From Mesocentrotus franciscanus (taxonomy: Eukaryota > Echinodermata > Echinoidea > Camarodonta > Strongylocentrotidae): a DNA stretch of 64,000 nucleotides. Positions 33,944 through 46,408 of the stretch are shown here, in pieces. The position numbers were made by a program, and so were the translations under genes. Numbering within the stretch: the first letter of the stretch is position 1; each line of letters starts with the position of its first letter. The notes under the pieces are model-generated. The model worked only from the letters and a program-made list of their open reading frames with translations. It was not told the origin of the DNA and ran no database searches. The stretch is taken from contig CP137680.1 in NCBI GenBank assembly GCA_037976565.1, positions 1,711,252 through 1,775,251 of the forward strand. The letters run 5' to 3'.

Positions 33944-35684
33944 AAATGTATATTGAAGGAACATCAAAGAACTGCATCCAATTTTACAACTTGTGGCATT
34001 GTCTGTGTAGAGCAAGTTTCTGTGGTTGCTAGGTTACGACAGGAAGATGAGGGAAAGTAGATGATGATACATGGGTGCTAAGCCCCTCTCTCAGTGGTAT
34101 TGGAGGGAACGTGGTTAAATCATTTGATTAATTAGCTTTAATCATCTTGACAATACACTAGGGAGAATACATGTACATGTAGATTGGATGCAAGTGAGAC
34201 ACTGTGCACAAATTACATTAGCAATATTACACATTGCACAATTTTCTACAGTACAATAGAGATGTCTATACATGATGTATCCATGGAGATGTCCTCACCT
34301 TACTGTGTATCCACTCAAGTTTCATGAAATGTCCTCTGATAAATACTTTACCTTTATTTTACTAAAATATCTATAAACTCAACTCAATCTTTTTATTGAC
34401 GTACAAACATAAGTACTTTTGCTGGTGGCACAAAAACTAGCTGGCTATCTTTTTATGACCAGGCTTATCTAAAAAATAATTGCCAAGCATTTCAAACTGG
34501 GTCTTGGATATTCCCTAGAATGACACCAAAAATATTTTCCAAAATGCACATGGAGCAGCTCATTATTTATAAAAATATAAAGTTATACATGTAACGCTCA
34601 AAAAGAATTATCACTACATGTACTAGTCACATTTTTACCCAAGCCAATCTATTTGTGAGAAGGGACTAAGATCATGACCAAGGCATATTTTCAGACTCAT
34701 CCAAGTTTCAAAATAGTTTGTAGTGCTTAAAAGTAGTTTATCAGACGGACTGCTTCTTCACCTTTATTACTGATCACTTTCACAAATTTGCAATTCAAAT
34801 TCATAATTCAATATTACATGTATGCATGCATCAATTTTCTACAATTACTTCATGACAACCTGAAAGTTTAGTCTATCTATAGCATGGCAACAATAAATTA
34901 ATCCAACCTGTGTCTATTGAAGTATAATTTCTCTTACCTCTTTAAATTCAATACTTTCGTTTATAATGGAGATGAATAGGTCTATTCAGCCTTCACTTGA
35001 TATCATCTTCAAATACCAGGGTTCAATGAAAGAGCAGATACATTCATCACCATTAAAAATATATTCATTGTCATTAAAAATATATTAATTTATCATTACA
35101 GTATAGATGTACATGTAGGGATATTCGTAATTTGCTTTGAAAAGACACATGTTACATAAGTAATATTCAAGTTTGGTATTTATCTTTTTTGTTTTGTTCA
35201 AAATGTAATTTTTCAACAGGGATGACCTACCTGTAGCTGCATTTTTCTCTCGTTATTTGTACTTTTCAGGGCTCAAAACACAAACATTGTACAATGCAGG
35301 CTCTAATCTACTGAAAAGAATTCATGGCAACCCCCTGTCTCCCTTGACAACATTTCATTTTATCCTATCGCAAAATGTCGCATGAATAAGCAGCAATAAC
35401 ATTCACTTTCAAAGACAGTGAAAACTCATTTAGCTGTAATGATTGTTTCCACTCTAACAGGCTTGGATATAATCACATCTGATGGCAGTGACTTGTAAAC
35501 AATCCTACTCATGCTTTCACTTAATTATGTTTGGCTTCTTACTTGTTGTCATTCAACGTTAATCATGATAATGATTTACGTCTACAGATCCAAGCTTTTG
35601 TAGTCTACTGATCGATACATGGGAATATTGAGGCATTTACAATAAAGGAAATTCATGAAATGAAATATTAGATAAGAATCATTA

Positions 35685-35797
35685 GGGACTTTTCGATTTG
35701 CACCTCGACATAGTGGACTGCTACGTGTGACGTCCTTTAAGGCCCTGCCGACGTCACACGTAGCAGTCCACTATATTGACGCAAATCGAAAAGTCCC
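35685..35797. repeat. Near-perfect hairpin, 113 bp, TA-flanked
   Basis: GGGACTTTTCGATTTGC and CATAGTGGACTGCTACGTGT then GACGTC are mirrored by GACGTCACACGTAGCAGTCC and GCAAATCGAAAAGTCCC around a loop of about 15 bases. The only break is a few bases near 35703-35708. The flanking TAs suggest a Tc1/mariner-type MITE. Confidence 0.85.
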
Positions 35798-35845
35798 TAT
35801 TGTTTAGCAAATGGGGCACACACAGCATATCCAAGTTACTGGTTG

Positions 35846-35895
35846 ACAAAGAAATGTATTTATAAAGAAATTATTTTCTTTATACATTTCTTTGT
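35846..35895. repeat. Small AT-rich hairpin
   Basis: ACAAAGAAATGTATTTATAA is mirrored by TTTATACATTTCTTTGT. It lies 50 bases from the 35685 hairpin and is unrelated in sequence. Confidence 0.6.
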
Positions 35896-37370
35896 GACAT
35901 TTTATTTTCAGTGTCAGCTTATATCATGGGCATCAACTGCTCAAGGGTCCACAGTTGACAGGTAACTAGTCACATCAATGCTTGCAATGCCTACCATAGG
36001 CCTCATCCAGTTACATGTTTTGCCTTTGATACATGTACGATGTTCACACTGTTAAAGGTAGGCTAATGCAAAGTTTTGGGAAATTTTGAAAATTGGATGG
36101 ATAGTAATTCTTTAAAATTTTGATATATTTGGATGCCCCTGTGGATGTATTTTTTTTCAAATATTTCAAATAGCGCCTAAGGCCATTCCATGGTAGCTGC
36201 GACCATGAAAATCTCAGAATATGCAGTTCTGATATATAATTTCCAAACGGGAATAGCAAATTGGTCGATTGTAGTCAAGAAACATTGTTTTAAAGCTAAA
36301 GTAATATCAGTCTTGAGAGGGAGCTATACAACATAAAGAGTTTATTATTTACAATTTCATCACTTTAGACTTGATTTCAACCACGACAATGAACATTGAA
36401 TATTGTAAAATCGCATATGCTTCCAATATGTTCATTTGAACCCAATTCATGACCCCATACCAAAACTTTGTATTACCTTTAATGGGCCAATTGTCTATCA
36501 AGTTTTTGTTCGAAATAATGCACAAATCTGTCTCCCACTTTACAATATTTCTTTATATAACATTAAGACTAGAAACAAAATCAATTATGTATCGCCCCTC
36601 TAATCAAATCATTGCAAATCATATATCTGTATTATGTATGGAAGATAAAACTTGAATTTTGAATTGGATTCTTTGTTGTAGCTATAAGAAAACTGTATAG
36701 ATGAATTGTGCTAGTCTGAATGAGTATGATGAAGACGGTTCAAGTAGATGGATGGGGAGCTTTACAATAAGGAAGAAAACTTAAGTAATAAAAGGGAAAT
36801 TGAAATAGTATACAAGTAGAAAATGCACAAAATACAAGGTAAGCTCTTTGGAGGGAAACGTTTTAAGGCTAGTGTATTAATGATTCATGCAGGATCTTAG
36901 GCAAAAGCTTGTCCTCACTGGTCATCTTTGTACAACACCACATTCTGTGGCACTGGGTTCTAAACGTCAGTGCAAAAGTTCCTGCAGAGAACGAGTCCAA
37001 GTGATTGACCGAGGGTATCAAATGACATGGTGAATACAGGTCCATACTAATGGGCATCAGGTATCAAACCAGCGAAAACTCACATCTTCCCGATCAACAA
37101 CAAAGTGATGAAGAGCACTGCAAGGCATTAAGACATGGACTTACATTTTGATTTCCATGGTGAAAAGGGGCTCAAAATGTAATCACTTATACTCTGATTT
37201 GAATGTTATGGTGTGCATTTAAAGTCCTAACTGAAATAAGATATCAATGTAGATCATGCATACTCCATAGTATTCAATTTTAAATTTGCATAGTTACTAT
37301 ACATGTACATGTATATACATGTAGTTACAGTACATGTATGACAAAAAAAAGTTGGTCAGTACAAACTTAA

Positions 37371-37585
37371 TGTAAACGTGGTAATATTTGCGGTGCTTTA
37401 ATTTTCGCGGATTTCGCGCTAAAGTCGGTGTCCGCGAATTTTAGAACTCGCGAAAATATAAGCATGACTTCTTATGCATGTTTTGAACGGGCTGAATTGC
37501 ATCCAACACGAATTTAAGAACCACGAATATGTTTTGAGGTCGCTCAGGGCGAAAAATTACTCACACGAAAATAACAGCGTTTACA
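37371..37585. mobile_element. MITE-like element with TTTTCGCG motifs
   Basis: TGTAAACGTGGTAATATTTG at the left and ATAACAGCGTTTACA at the right are inverse ends. The interior has repeated TTCGCGGATTTCGCG / GTCCGCGAATTTTAGAACTC motifs and is much more CpG-rich than its surroundings. Confidence 0.55.
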
Positions 37586-39407
37586 GTACCTGTATAAAGC
37601 AAGGAGTGAGATCCCCCCCAACCCCATACATGTACATGTACATGTTCCTTGCCCCTTATTTATTTTGTCTTTCAAACTGGTGCAAAAAAAATAGCATCAT
37701 ACAATTAGATATCAAAATACAAATCGATGAAAAGTCAGTTTCAAGCAGACGTATCATTGATATTGAACATCTTTCTTTTGTTCTTATTTTTATGATACAC
37801 CAATCTATACTACGTATGCTACCCTCTGAGAGTCACTTTCCATCCATCTAAAAATTCAAAGAATCGTTCTCTTTCTGAGATCATTTCCAGTAACAGATAT
37901 CTTGTTTTTGTCCCATTTCTAAGACGCACTCCCCTGCTCCAATATCAGACCTGAAAGGTCATTTACCATGGTAACCAGCGTATAATCACCAAGCCTTAAA
38001 TATGTGGCAGGAAATGAGAGGGAATATCTTCCCAGAAGAAGAGAAATGTGATATCATATCCACAAAACATCGATTCATAGAAATCCTTCTTAATTACAAA
38101 CATATGTAATACATAATTTCAAATGTCAATTTCTTCTTCATCTAGTGATCACCTTATTTCTTAGGCTGCTAAGTACATTATTCTGAAATAAATATCACTT
38201 ACAATTCATTTTCAGTGTTAACAAATCATACAAAAGTTACCATACAACATTGTACAAAATTGATTTTTGTTTTTGTTTTTTGAAGAGTACAAATAAATGA
38301 CACTTGCCACATGAACAAATAATCATGAAAAGTTGAGTCAATGATGTAAATCAATACAAAAGAGTATTCCCATTCTTGTGGTTATGTGCATTGGGTTTTT
38401 TAAGGCCCGTCGGACACATTTCTATCTGACTCAGTGCAATCCAAGTTTGGAAGAATTTGCACTAGGATTCGATAAGGTCATTCAAACTTCTAAAATCTTG
38501 ATGATAAAGATTATTAAGAGTCATATGATTAATAAAGTATAAGTTTCAATGGATTTCTTGTTTCCTTAGAGGAGGAAAGGCTAAATGGGCTCAGAATCAT
38601 ATTTACATCAGACCAGTAGTGTGATTGTCTACGGTCTACGATATGAAGCTGATTCAGCTTTTATTCTGACTAGAAGGCTGAAATGCACACAAATTCCATT
38701 TGTTAGTATTCTTATCATTATCTAAAACCTAAATCTGGAAGACGATGTTTGTTTAGATTTCCATATCTATTATAATTCCAATTTCTTTGAAAATCAGATC
38801 GCAGGAAGATTGTATAGTATGTGCTGGGCTTTAGTCTACATATAAACTGTAGTAGAATGTATGTGATTTTAAACAGATTTCATAAATTTCTGAATATTTT
38901 ACTGATAATTTTTTTTTTTAAATACTGCATACAATAATAATACTTGAATTCAAGTTGTCAAGTTCTTCTCAAAAATGCGTTCCCACAACTCAAATAAAGT
39001 GAGAGTGATAATTTCCACTTTGGAAGCACAAATGGATACTACATATTTGTGATATGCACATTATAAAACAAAATATTATTATCATTAGTTTTGCCGCTAC
39101 ATATCTTTTACAGATTTTTGCAGAATCACTTGCAATATGGAAAATGAATTGTCTTTAGTGCTTTTATAGCTACTGTACATCCAAGGCCAAAACCGTTAAG
39201 CATCATTTGATAGAAACACAATCTGATCACTGCTGCCAGTTTGCAATGCATTTTGAAGTCAGTGTGTCCATGGATTTTACATTGTTAATAAATTATCAGA
39301 GAGGTTTTGAAGAGAAACAGAGGATAAGAAAGGATGAGAGAGAAGGGGAAGCACATTGAGAAATGTTCACATGAAGTGAAATGGACAGCAAAGATAAATT
39401 AAGCTGG

Positions 39408-39694
39408 ACAGAGAAAGAGAGAGACAGAGATAGAGAGAGAGAGAGACAGAGATAGCCAGATATAGAGAGAAGAGAGAAGAGAGTGGGTGGGAGGGGGAAT
39501 AATGGAAAACATAGCAGGAATGAGAGAGAGAGGGGGAGGGAGGAGAGGGTTGAGGGAGGAGAGGGTGGAGGGAGGAGAGGGGAGGGGGAGGGAGGAGAGG
39601 GGGGAGAGGGGGAAGAGACAGAGACAGAGAGAGCCAGACAGAGAGAAGAGAGAAGAGAGTGGATAAGAGTGGGAATAATGGAAAACATAGCAGG

Positions 39695-39729
<35 letters not shown>

Positions 39730-39770
39730 GAGAGAGAAAGGGGAGGAGGAAAAGAAGAGAGAAAGAGCAA
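39408..39770 (+). repeat. GA-rich low-complexity tract with an internal duplication
   Basis: Imperfect (GA)n and GGAGAGGG runs. A block with GTGGGAATAATGGAAAACAT occurs once near 39663 and, slightly different, near 39492. Long ORFs here are artefacts of the repeat. Confidence 0.85.
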
Positions 39771-39997
39771 AAATGCCTCTCGACAGGGATTGAAGTGGAA
39801 AGAAGGGAAAACCAATTTTGCATGGTAACTGATTACACTTTGCAAACTAATGCACACATGTCATTACCATGGTAATCAGACTTGAAAATTCCAGGGTAGT
39901 TCATTCAAAGCGTGTAGCAAACAAGACGATATTGTCCTTGTCATCAGTGAAATTAATAGCTTCTTGATAGCTTGGAGCACAAACACATCACTCTGCT

Positions 39998-40075
39998 CTT
40001 AACCCATTGTCTACGAGGGTGGGTCATGTATTAAGCCTATGGCAAAGAGAGGATTCAGTAATCAACAGGTTAACA
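39998..40075. repeat. Short dispersed repeat, TTAACCCATTG family
   Basis: Starts TTAACCCATTGTCTACGAGG and ends AATCAACAGGTTAAC; TTAAGCCTATGG is shared with the other copies. Confidence 0.6.
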
Positions 40076-41463
40076 AAATACACTGCTGCTGCTAGAGAAG
40101 GTCTAGTCCAGGAAATACATGCCTGTACTTGAATTCAAATGTAAACTATGAGCAATGCAATGGCAGTCTTATATTTTTCCTCATCTCAACATATCCCTCC
40201 TCTTTCTCTCTCTTCTTTCTGTAGTCTTCCCCATCCTGTCCCTTTCAGTTCTCCTTTTCTATCTTTATTTTAAAATTGAAAATTTGTTCATGTTTATCAT
40301 CAATTCAAAGTGCAATATGTTTAACAATTCTTCTTCCTTTCTAATCTCAATGTTCGTTTCTTGTCAATTTCTTTTATATAATATTGAACAATGCAACTAC
40401 ATGTATGTAATATTTGTAATTATCAGCCTTTGGATTGTTTTACAAGGAATTTTCTCTCAATAAACCGAAATGAATTAATGAAAGATCAAATATCTGATCC
40501 AATTTAAATAAGACGATTTGAGTTGGGTCACAACACAGAGTTCTCAGCATTTTGTGAAAACAATTTCCCGATTCACCCTCAATTTTCTCCTGACTGAGTA
40601 TGAAAATTTCAGAATCACTAATGAAGATACATTAAAAAGCTACCAAAGCCAAACTTCATCCAGTGGCTTGTGAAATTCCCTATTTTTCTCTGATTTTGGG
40701 GATTTTTCTCAAAAAGGGAACTCATTTTTACAGTTTTCCCTGATTTTCAGGATAGCTGGAAACCCTGACTTAGGACTTGATATAAATACTCAATCCTATT
40801 AGAATAAACCCTGTTCACTTCAAACTAAACCTGGAGAGGTCTTCTGAAAACTGAGCTGGTCTGAAATGCAGGTCAACTTTTGTGTTTTCTTCTCACAGTA
40901 ATTTTACTACCAGTATTCAACATCATCATCAAAATGAGAGGGAAAAATACATGTATACGTCACAATGACAAGGAATATGAAATTCTGGATGTCTTGATTA
41001 AGGTTGTTTAAATTTTGTCGATGTGTTTATCATGTATATATATATATTTGTAAATCTATTTTTTAAAAGTGCATACATTAGGCACTGCAACAGTAATTTG
41101 TGGTACTTCTCTTCTTCTAGTAACTATTGTTGAGATACGTTGAATGATTGAATCCATAAAACTTACATTTCCAGGCTAAGTGAATTGGCTCTATTCTCTT
41201 AGGTATTAACATTTTCCATAACATATCTGCAGGGGTCATAATTGACAATTAATTTCTGATCTAAGTGCATATTTATCTGTTATACTTTTGTTGCTTTTAC
41301 TCGTCCACATATTGAATTTTAGATTTCAAACAAAAACATTAAAACAAAACAACAACAAAAATGTTCAACTAATAAAAGGCCTACAGTTGTACATGTATAT
41401 ATGTACTGTATGCACATGTGCATGTATGCATATGATGCACCATGCACTGTAGTGTTTGACATT

Positions 41464-41555
41464 TCATCTCAGAGCCAGAAGGGCATTAACTCTGCATTAA
41501 ATTATAGAGTTCTAGGAGTTAACTCCCTTTTGGTTTCAAATAGAAGATTTGTTAA
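41464..41555. repeat. Short palindromic repeat of the AGCCAGAAGGG family
   Basis: CATCTCAGAGCCAGAAGGGC then ATTAACTC pairs with GAGTTAACTCCCTTTTGG and TTTCAAATAGAAG. Confidence 0.6.
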
Positions 41556-41868
41556 TTGTTCCTATCTCATCAAAGACCTGGTGTAAGTTTAATGATCCTG
41601 AGAAAAAGAATTGATGCATCAGTAGCTTCCCAAGCTATTTGCTTCAGTGGTCAAATCAGTTCTTATATTACTTGCCATAAGGTTGTGGGGACTTGAGGCT
41701 TCAGCCCCCCCCCCCTCGGATTTTTACAGTTCCAATATTAGGCAACAATCACCTGTTGCCTACACTAGCATGCGACAGGCCATAGATCTGTTGAACTAGG
41801 CAGCAATGTGCCCCAAATTCCTGAATATTCTAAAATGTGCCCAAATTGGTAATTTTGAAATAGCATCT

Positions 41869-42237
41869 TAAGCCCCTCAAAAGTGTTGGGAACCCCAAAA
41901 ATTTGATGGAAAAATTTCACTTAAATTGTATCATAATGTGAAATAGGATGTCATTTAAGACACATTTCTGCAAGGATTTTCAAAACAAATGTTTGAAGTT
42001 GAATATTGATGAAAGAATACAAAATTCAGGTTTTCTGTGTACAACAGAAAACCCAAATTATGTATTCTTTTACCAAGATTTGTCACACATTTTTTTTTTT
42101 GGGGGATCTTTGCAGAAGTGTGTCTTAAATGACATTCTCTTTCACATTATGATACAATTTAAGTGAAATTCGCTATCAAATTTTTGGCAAATTTGGGGCT
42201 CCCAACACTTTAATTAAAGCCAAGGCAAGGGGCTTTA
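41869..42237. mobile_element. Foldback element with arms of about 120 bp
   Basis: ATGTCATTTAAGACACATTT (41950) mirrors GTGTGTCTTAAATGACAT (to 42135), and CACTTAAATTGTATCATAAT mirrors ATTATGATACAATTTAAGTG. The ends TTAAGCCCCT / GGGGCTTTA also pair. The interior of about 125 bases is non-coding. Confidence 0.75.
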
Positions 42238-42444
42238 ACATTAATATACAGTGACTCTTTTATTTATTTAAAATCTTTTTCCTTACTCATTAGTCATTAC
42301 GCTTACTTGCCATACCCACAAAATTTGAAACTAGGTTTTGTGGAAGGTTATTTGGGCAAGGGGCAGCATCAGCCCAATCTCATAAAACTAATGTGCTGCG
42401 ACAATATTTCCTAGGCTGAGGAATGGTTATGAAAGTACATAGAT

Positions 42445-42517
42445 CTAGTCTAGAACTTACTCCAGGAAGCTCCGACGGCGTCGGCGTCGGAGCTCCCTAG
42501 AGTTAGTCTAGAACTAG
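42445..42517. repeat. GC-rich hairpin AGCTCCGACG / CGTCGGAGCT
   Basis: AAGCTCCGACG and CGTCGGAGCT flank GCGTCGG. Outer arms with CTAGTCTAGAACT extend the fold imperfectly, and the CTAGTCTAGAACT motif recurs at about 42640. Function unknown. Confidence 0.6.
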
Positions 42518-43296
42518 ACAGAAATAACCGTCTGGTATGGGTCATTCTTTAATAAAACTGACATATGTATAGAGGCGGTCAGAGGAGCCAGATGCAATCT
42601 CAGCGGAACAACCGTCGATATCAGAGACTGTAGCTTTTGGTCTAGTCTAGAACTAGAAGTTGTAATGTATTTCTGCAGATGCAGAGTGATCTATATGTAG
42701 TCTACCACTACTAGTCAAATGATAATTTGTAAGAAAATAGATAGGTTACACAGGTTACACAAACCAAATAGAGAATAGAGATGATCCTCCTTAGTGACAG
42801 TCCTTACTTGTATTTTGTAGTTGTACAAGATCAGATTTCCATGATGGCATGAACTAACAGTAGGCTTAGCCTTAACAATATTCAGTAACACTAGTAACAG
42901 TAGTCAGTAACAGTAACAGTAACATTGCATTGTTCGATCTATATTCATCTAAGTCAGCAAATTGAACAAACGCAAAAGGGGTGACAAGCAACTGTAGGTA
43001 CTGCTTACCATAAACTTCCTCACGTTACAGCAAGATCCAGTCTTCAGAAGACAATTTAATTCACAGCAAGCGTTGAAACAATATGGTCAAAACACGAAGC
43101 GGTCGTATCCAACAAAACTAGCCTGCGCTAGCCGCCTGGAGTTCAACTGTTAAAAACATGCAAATCTAGTATGGAACGTACATGACAGTGTATGTGCATT
43201 TAGTTCCCGATACTTGTACGTCAACAACGTGCATGTCGCCTCAGCTTACTCAGCGATGAATGGTTGCTACACAAATTGTTTGGTACGGAACCGTCC

Positions 43297-43307
43297 ATTT
43301 TTATATA
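43297..43307 (-). promoter_or_regulatory. TATA-box-like motif for a possible - strand transcript
   Basis: On the - strand the sequence reads CCCCTATATAAAAATGG, a good TATA match, about 30 bases upstream of a predicted start near 43270. A splice donor TTTATG/GTAAGC at 43009 follows. This could be an untranslated first exon (43009 to about 43270) of PPEF, whose coding start is 13 kb further along, but nothing proves the link. Confidence 0.35.
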
Positions 43308-43748
43308 GGGGTCATGCTCTGAGTCAATTTAAAAGTAAATTGTACATACATTTAAGAAATATATATATATCAAAAGAGTAGATGAAGAAATAAAATAAGA
43401 ATTTATGGTCTACAAATACATAGCACAAAGAATCATGATTATAGATAAAAGGAAATTACTTGAATATGTTAACCCTGTACTTAATGTATCCGACCAAGAC
43501 CCGCCCCTTTTCTGCACTAAGGTACAGGTGAAAATAAATACAGGTGTCTCGCCGTCTCAAAGTAGCCGCACACAGTAGTGTTCTTGAATTCTTCTTCTTC
43601 TTCCAGTGTAGTACACACCGCCGTTGGCGTATTTCCACTCACAACTATAAACAAAGTAGCATCAATAAAACGGGGAAGATACTACTGAAAATTAATAAAT
43701 GGATTAGTGACACGTTTTATTTCTAAATTTTGAGACATGTATATAAGG

Positions 43749-43985
43749 CCTTTAAAAAAAGATGTTGTATTGCCCTTTAGGTGCCAAAACATGGGTCGGT
43801 CAGTCGGAAATCTTTTTTCTTTCTGTTTTTTTCTCCCCTTTTGGGCTGATATTTCTGAATGCTTTTATACATATTTTTTATTCATTATAAAAAAAATTCT
43901 CTAAACATTCTCTAAAAAGCCGACGGTAGATTTCAAGATTTTTGGGTCGGTCGCAAAGGGCAATACAACATCCTTTTTTAAAACA
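43749..43985. mobile_element. MITE with GATGTTGTATTGCCCTTT ends
   Basis: AAAAAGATGTTGTATTGCCC at the left mirrors GGGCAATACAACATCCTTTT at the right. GGGTCGGTC occurs near both ends. About 237 bases, non-coding. Confidence 0.75.
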
Positions 43986-44813
43986 CCTAATGAAAGATAG
44001 GTCCCACGTTTGTGTGCCTAGAAAAATAAGAGTCCCATAAATCTATTCCAAAAGTGGCGGTTCTAGAGAGGGGCTTGAATAAGGTTTACATTTCTTCACC
44101 CCGCCCCTATTTGTATCGGTTATAAATTAATTTATGCGATAAACAGTTAGAAAATAAATGCAAGAATCCCAAGCTCCCGAAGCTCCCGAAGGATATCGCT
44201 AGAGTAAGGGTAAATGGCATAGCGTTGGCCCAGGCATTGATTGAGAAGAAACTGGCATCTGACACGGGGACACCGATGTAATTAGGTGGATCAAATAAGA
44301 AATACTCACCACTGGTTAGAGGATAGTGATGTAGTGACGCCATGACAACCGGCTCATATACAATTTGTAGGCCTATATATTTTCCCATGGGGGGGGGGGC
44401 AAATTGGAAAATAAATGCAAGACGTCAAGCCTTCAAAGTCCCCAAGCCCCCAAAGCACAGCCCACTCCACCCCAAACATGTATACCTCGCCTTATAGGTT
44501 ATAATTATGCTTTTTTGTATATTTAGTAGTCGCTGTGGTAGTGGGTGTTTGACAGAGCTGGCTCCGATTGCGTTTGCTCAGTACATTCTGACCTGTATCT
44601 TACAGTCCTCCCCATCTTTCTACATGTTTTGATTTTCTCACAATTTTTTTTTTATATAAGTTTTTTAAGTTTTGAAACTTCGTTCATTCTTTTTTCTTCC
44701 TTAATTTTACAGTCCCGGCATGGTCTATTCATGTTTGAAAGTGTTGTTTTAATGAAGACAAGCACTATAATATCAGCAGACTTCCACCAGGGTCAATACC
44801 AAGTTTGCTGGCA

Positions 44814-44878
44814 GGCGCGTAGCCAGGGGGTGGGGGCGGTGGGGGCAGTCCCCCAAAAAAAAAAACCGCCGGCCAGAA

Positions 44879-44913
<35 letters not shown>

Positions 44914-45159
44914 AAAAAGTAAGAGGAGGTCTAAGAAAAAGGAGCAGACAAAGAAACATTTTTTAAATTCAGACAAGGATTATGAGTCGAGAACGGTACA
45001 ACGAATCGTCTTCTTTCTCTAATAATTTAATGAAACGTCAAAGCTTCCGCGCTTCGCAAAAAGAGGGGGAAACTCCCCCTTCCTGCATCCACCCCCTCTG
45101 TAAGTGATTGGCATGCTCACTACCGCCCCCCACCTTAAATAAATCCTAGCTACGCGGGT
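44814..45159. mobile_element. MITE with GGCGCGTAGCCAGG ends and target duplication
   Basis: Left end GGCGCGTAGCCAGGGGG, right end AAATCCTAGCTACGCGGG. GTTTGCTGGCA is present on both sides (44803-44813 and 45160-45170) as an apparent target duplication of about 8-11 bases. A (GA)n tract lies inside at 44881-44911. Ends of this type are common in animal genomes. Confidence 0.7.
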
Positions 45160-46120
45160 GTTTGCTGGCACAAATCCTTGCCAATCGTTGTGCGTAATAG
45201 TGTGTGCAGTATGAGACTACAATAATCTCTGTATTTTAGCAGAGGCTGACATAATATGCTCGAAGTCTAAGCTCGATCTACGCAATGCTTAATTAAAGAT
45301 ACTATGTCACTATGTCCCTTTTGCAGCCAACATCAAATTCTGTAGAATTTTGCAGGAATTATGAATATGTCATGTATGTCCTATCTGTGAAATTTAAACA
45401 TTAGCAGTGTCCTAATATTCAAATTATGCAAGGAAACCTGTTTACTTCTAGACTTCACTGTCAGACACTATTGAGTGACTGACTGGCTTTTTTCTTTGGT
45501 AATAACATACATAAAATGAGCTGTAAAGGGTACATGAGCATTTGTCTACATCAATAACCCACTTCTTGTAATGGCCAAAATTAAACTGATTGAATCTTTG
45601 CGCAGCATAAAACGTACGACCATTCGGTACAATGGTCTGAAAATCAGACTATTACTTAGGTGATTGCAATCCTAAGTCGATTCGACAACTAATAGTCGTT
45701 ATTTTCCCACTAAAAGACATTTTCAAGCCCTTGTTTTGAGGAAGTTCTAAATTAGTATTGTCTTTCAAATGCCGTTGGAATTTAACCTTTTTATTTTTTT
45801 GGCCTGCAAATGGGACATAGTACCTTTAAGGAATTGTTGTAAAGTGTCAAATTAGAGTCTGCGCTTACAGACTAGTCAATTCCTTGAAATCCAATCTTTG
45901 TTGCTATGTCAGGAAGTCTATGTTATCTATAACCAAAGATCTTAGAATCCCTTAATTCATCTAATACAAACGCGAGAGCGTGACCTATACATCTAGCACC
46001 CTATTAGCTACTGATATTGATAAACGACATTCAGCAGACGATTAATTTTAGGCCTTTTTAGGCCCCCTCCCCTGCCGCCGGCTGGATCCGCCCCTGGCAT
46101 AGGACCGTGCCCTCCCCATC

Positions 46121-46124
<4 letters not shown>

Positions 46125-46184
<60 letters not shown>

Positions 46185-46310
46185 GAGAGCGAGACAGGGG
46201 GGCTAAGTGAAATGCGAAGGAAGGTTATCGAACATGTTTAGAGGGGTATCATTTTCCTTTTACGTTGCATTTTTCTCCCTTCTCTCCGGCCCTCTCTCTC
46301 TCTCTCTTCA

Positions 46311-46404
<94 letters not shown>

Positions 46405-46408
46405 CCTC
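46125..46408. repeat. (GA)n and (CT)n microsatellites facing each other
   Basis: (GA)n at 46125-46196 and (CT)n at 46290-46408 on the same strand, about 95 bases apart, can pair as a long hairpin. Predicted peptides of Arg-Glu or Ser-Leu repeats here are artefacts. Confidence 0.9.

Noticed and set aside
36869..37057. 62-codon - strand ORF with Cys/His residues
   Set aside because: No splice context, no recognised family; could be a fragment of a dispersed repeat but I cannot support it.
39296..39875. Overlapping ORFs of 130-175 codons on both strands
   Set aside because: Low-complexity GA/CT-rich tract; the peptides are Ser/Leu/Pro- or Glu/Arg/Gly-rich without motifs.
44310..44388. Minus-strand open exon starting MGKYIGLQIV with a strong donor GTGAGT, phase-compatible with PPEF exon 2
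   Set aside because: The exon at 30057-30111 is closer and encodes a far better PPEF-like start (MGCGNS), so this match of phase is probably chance.
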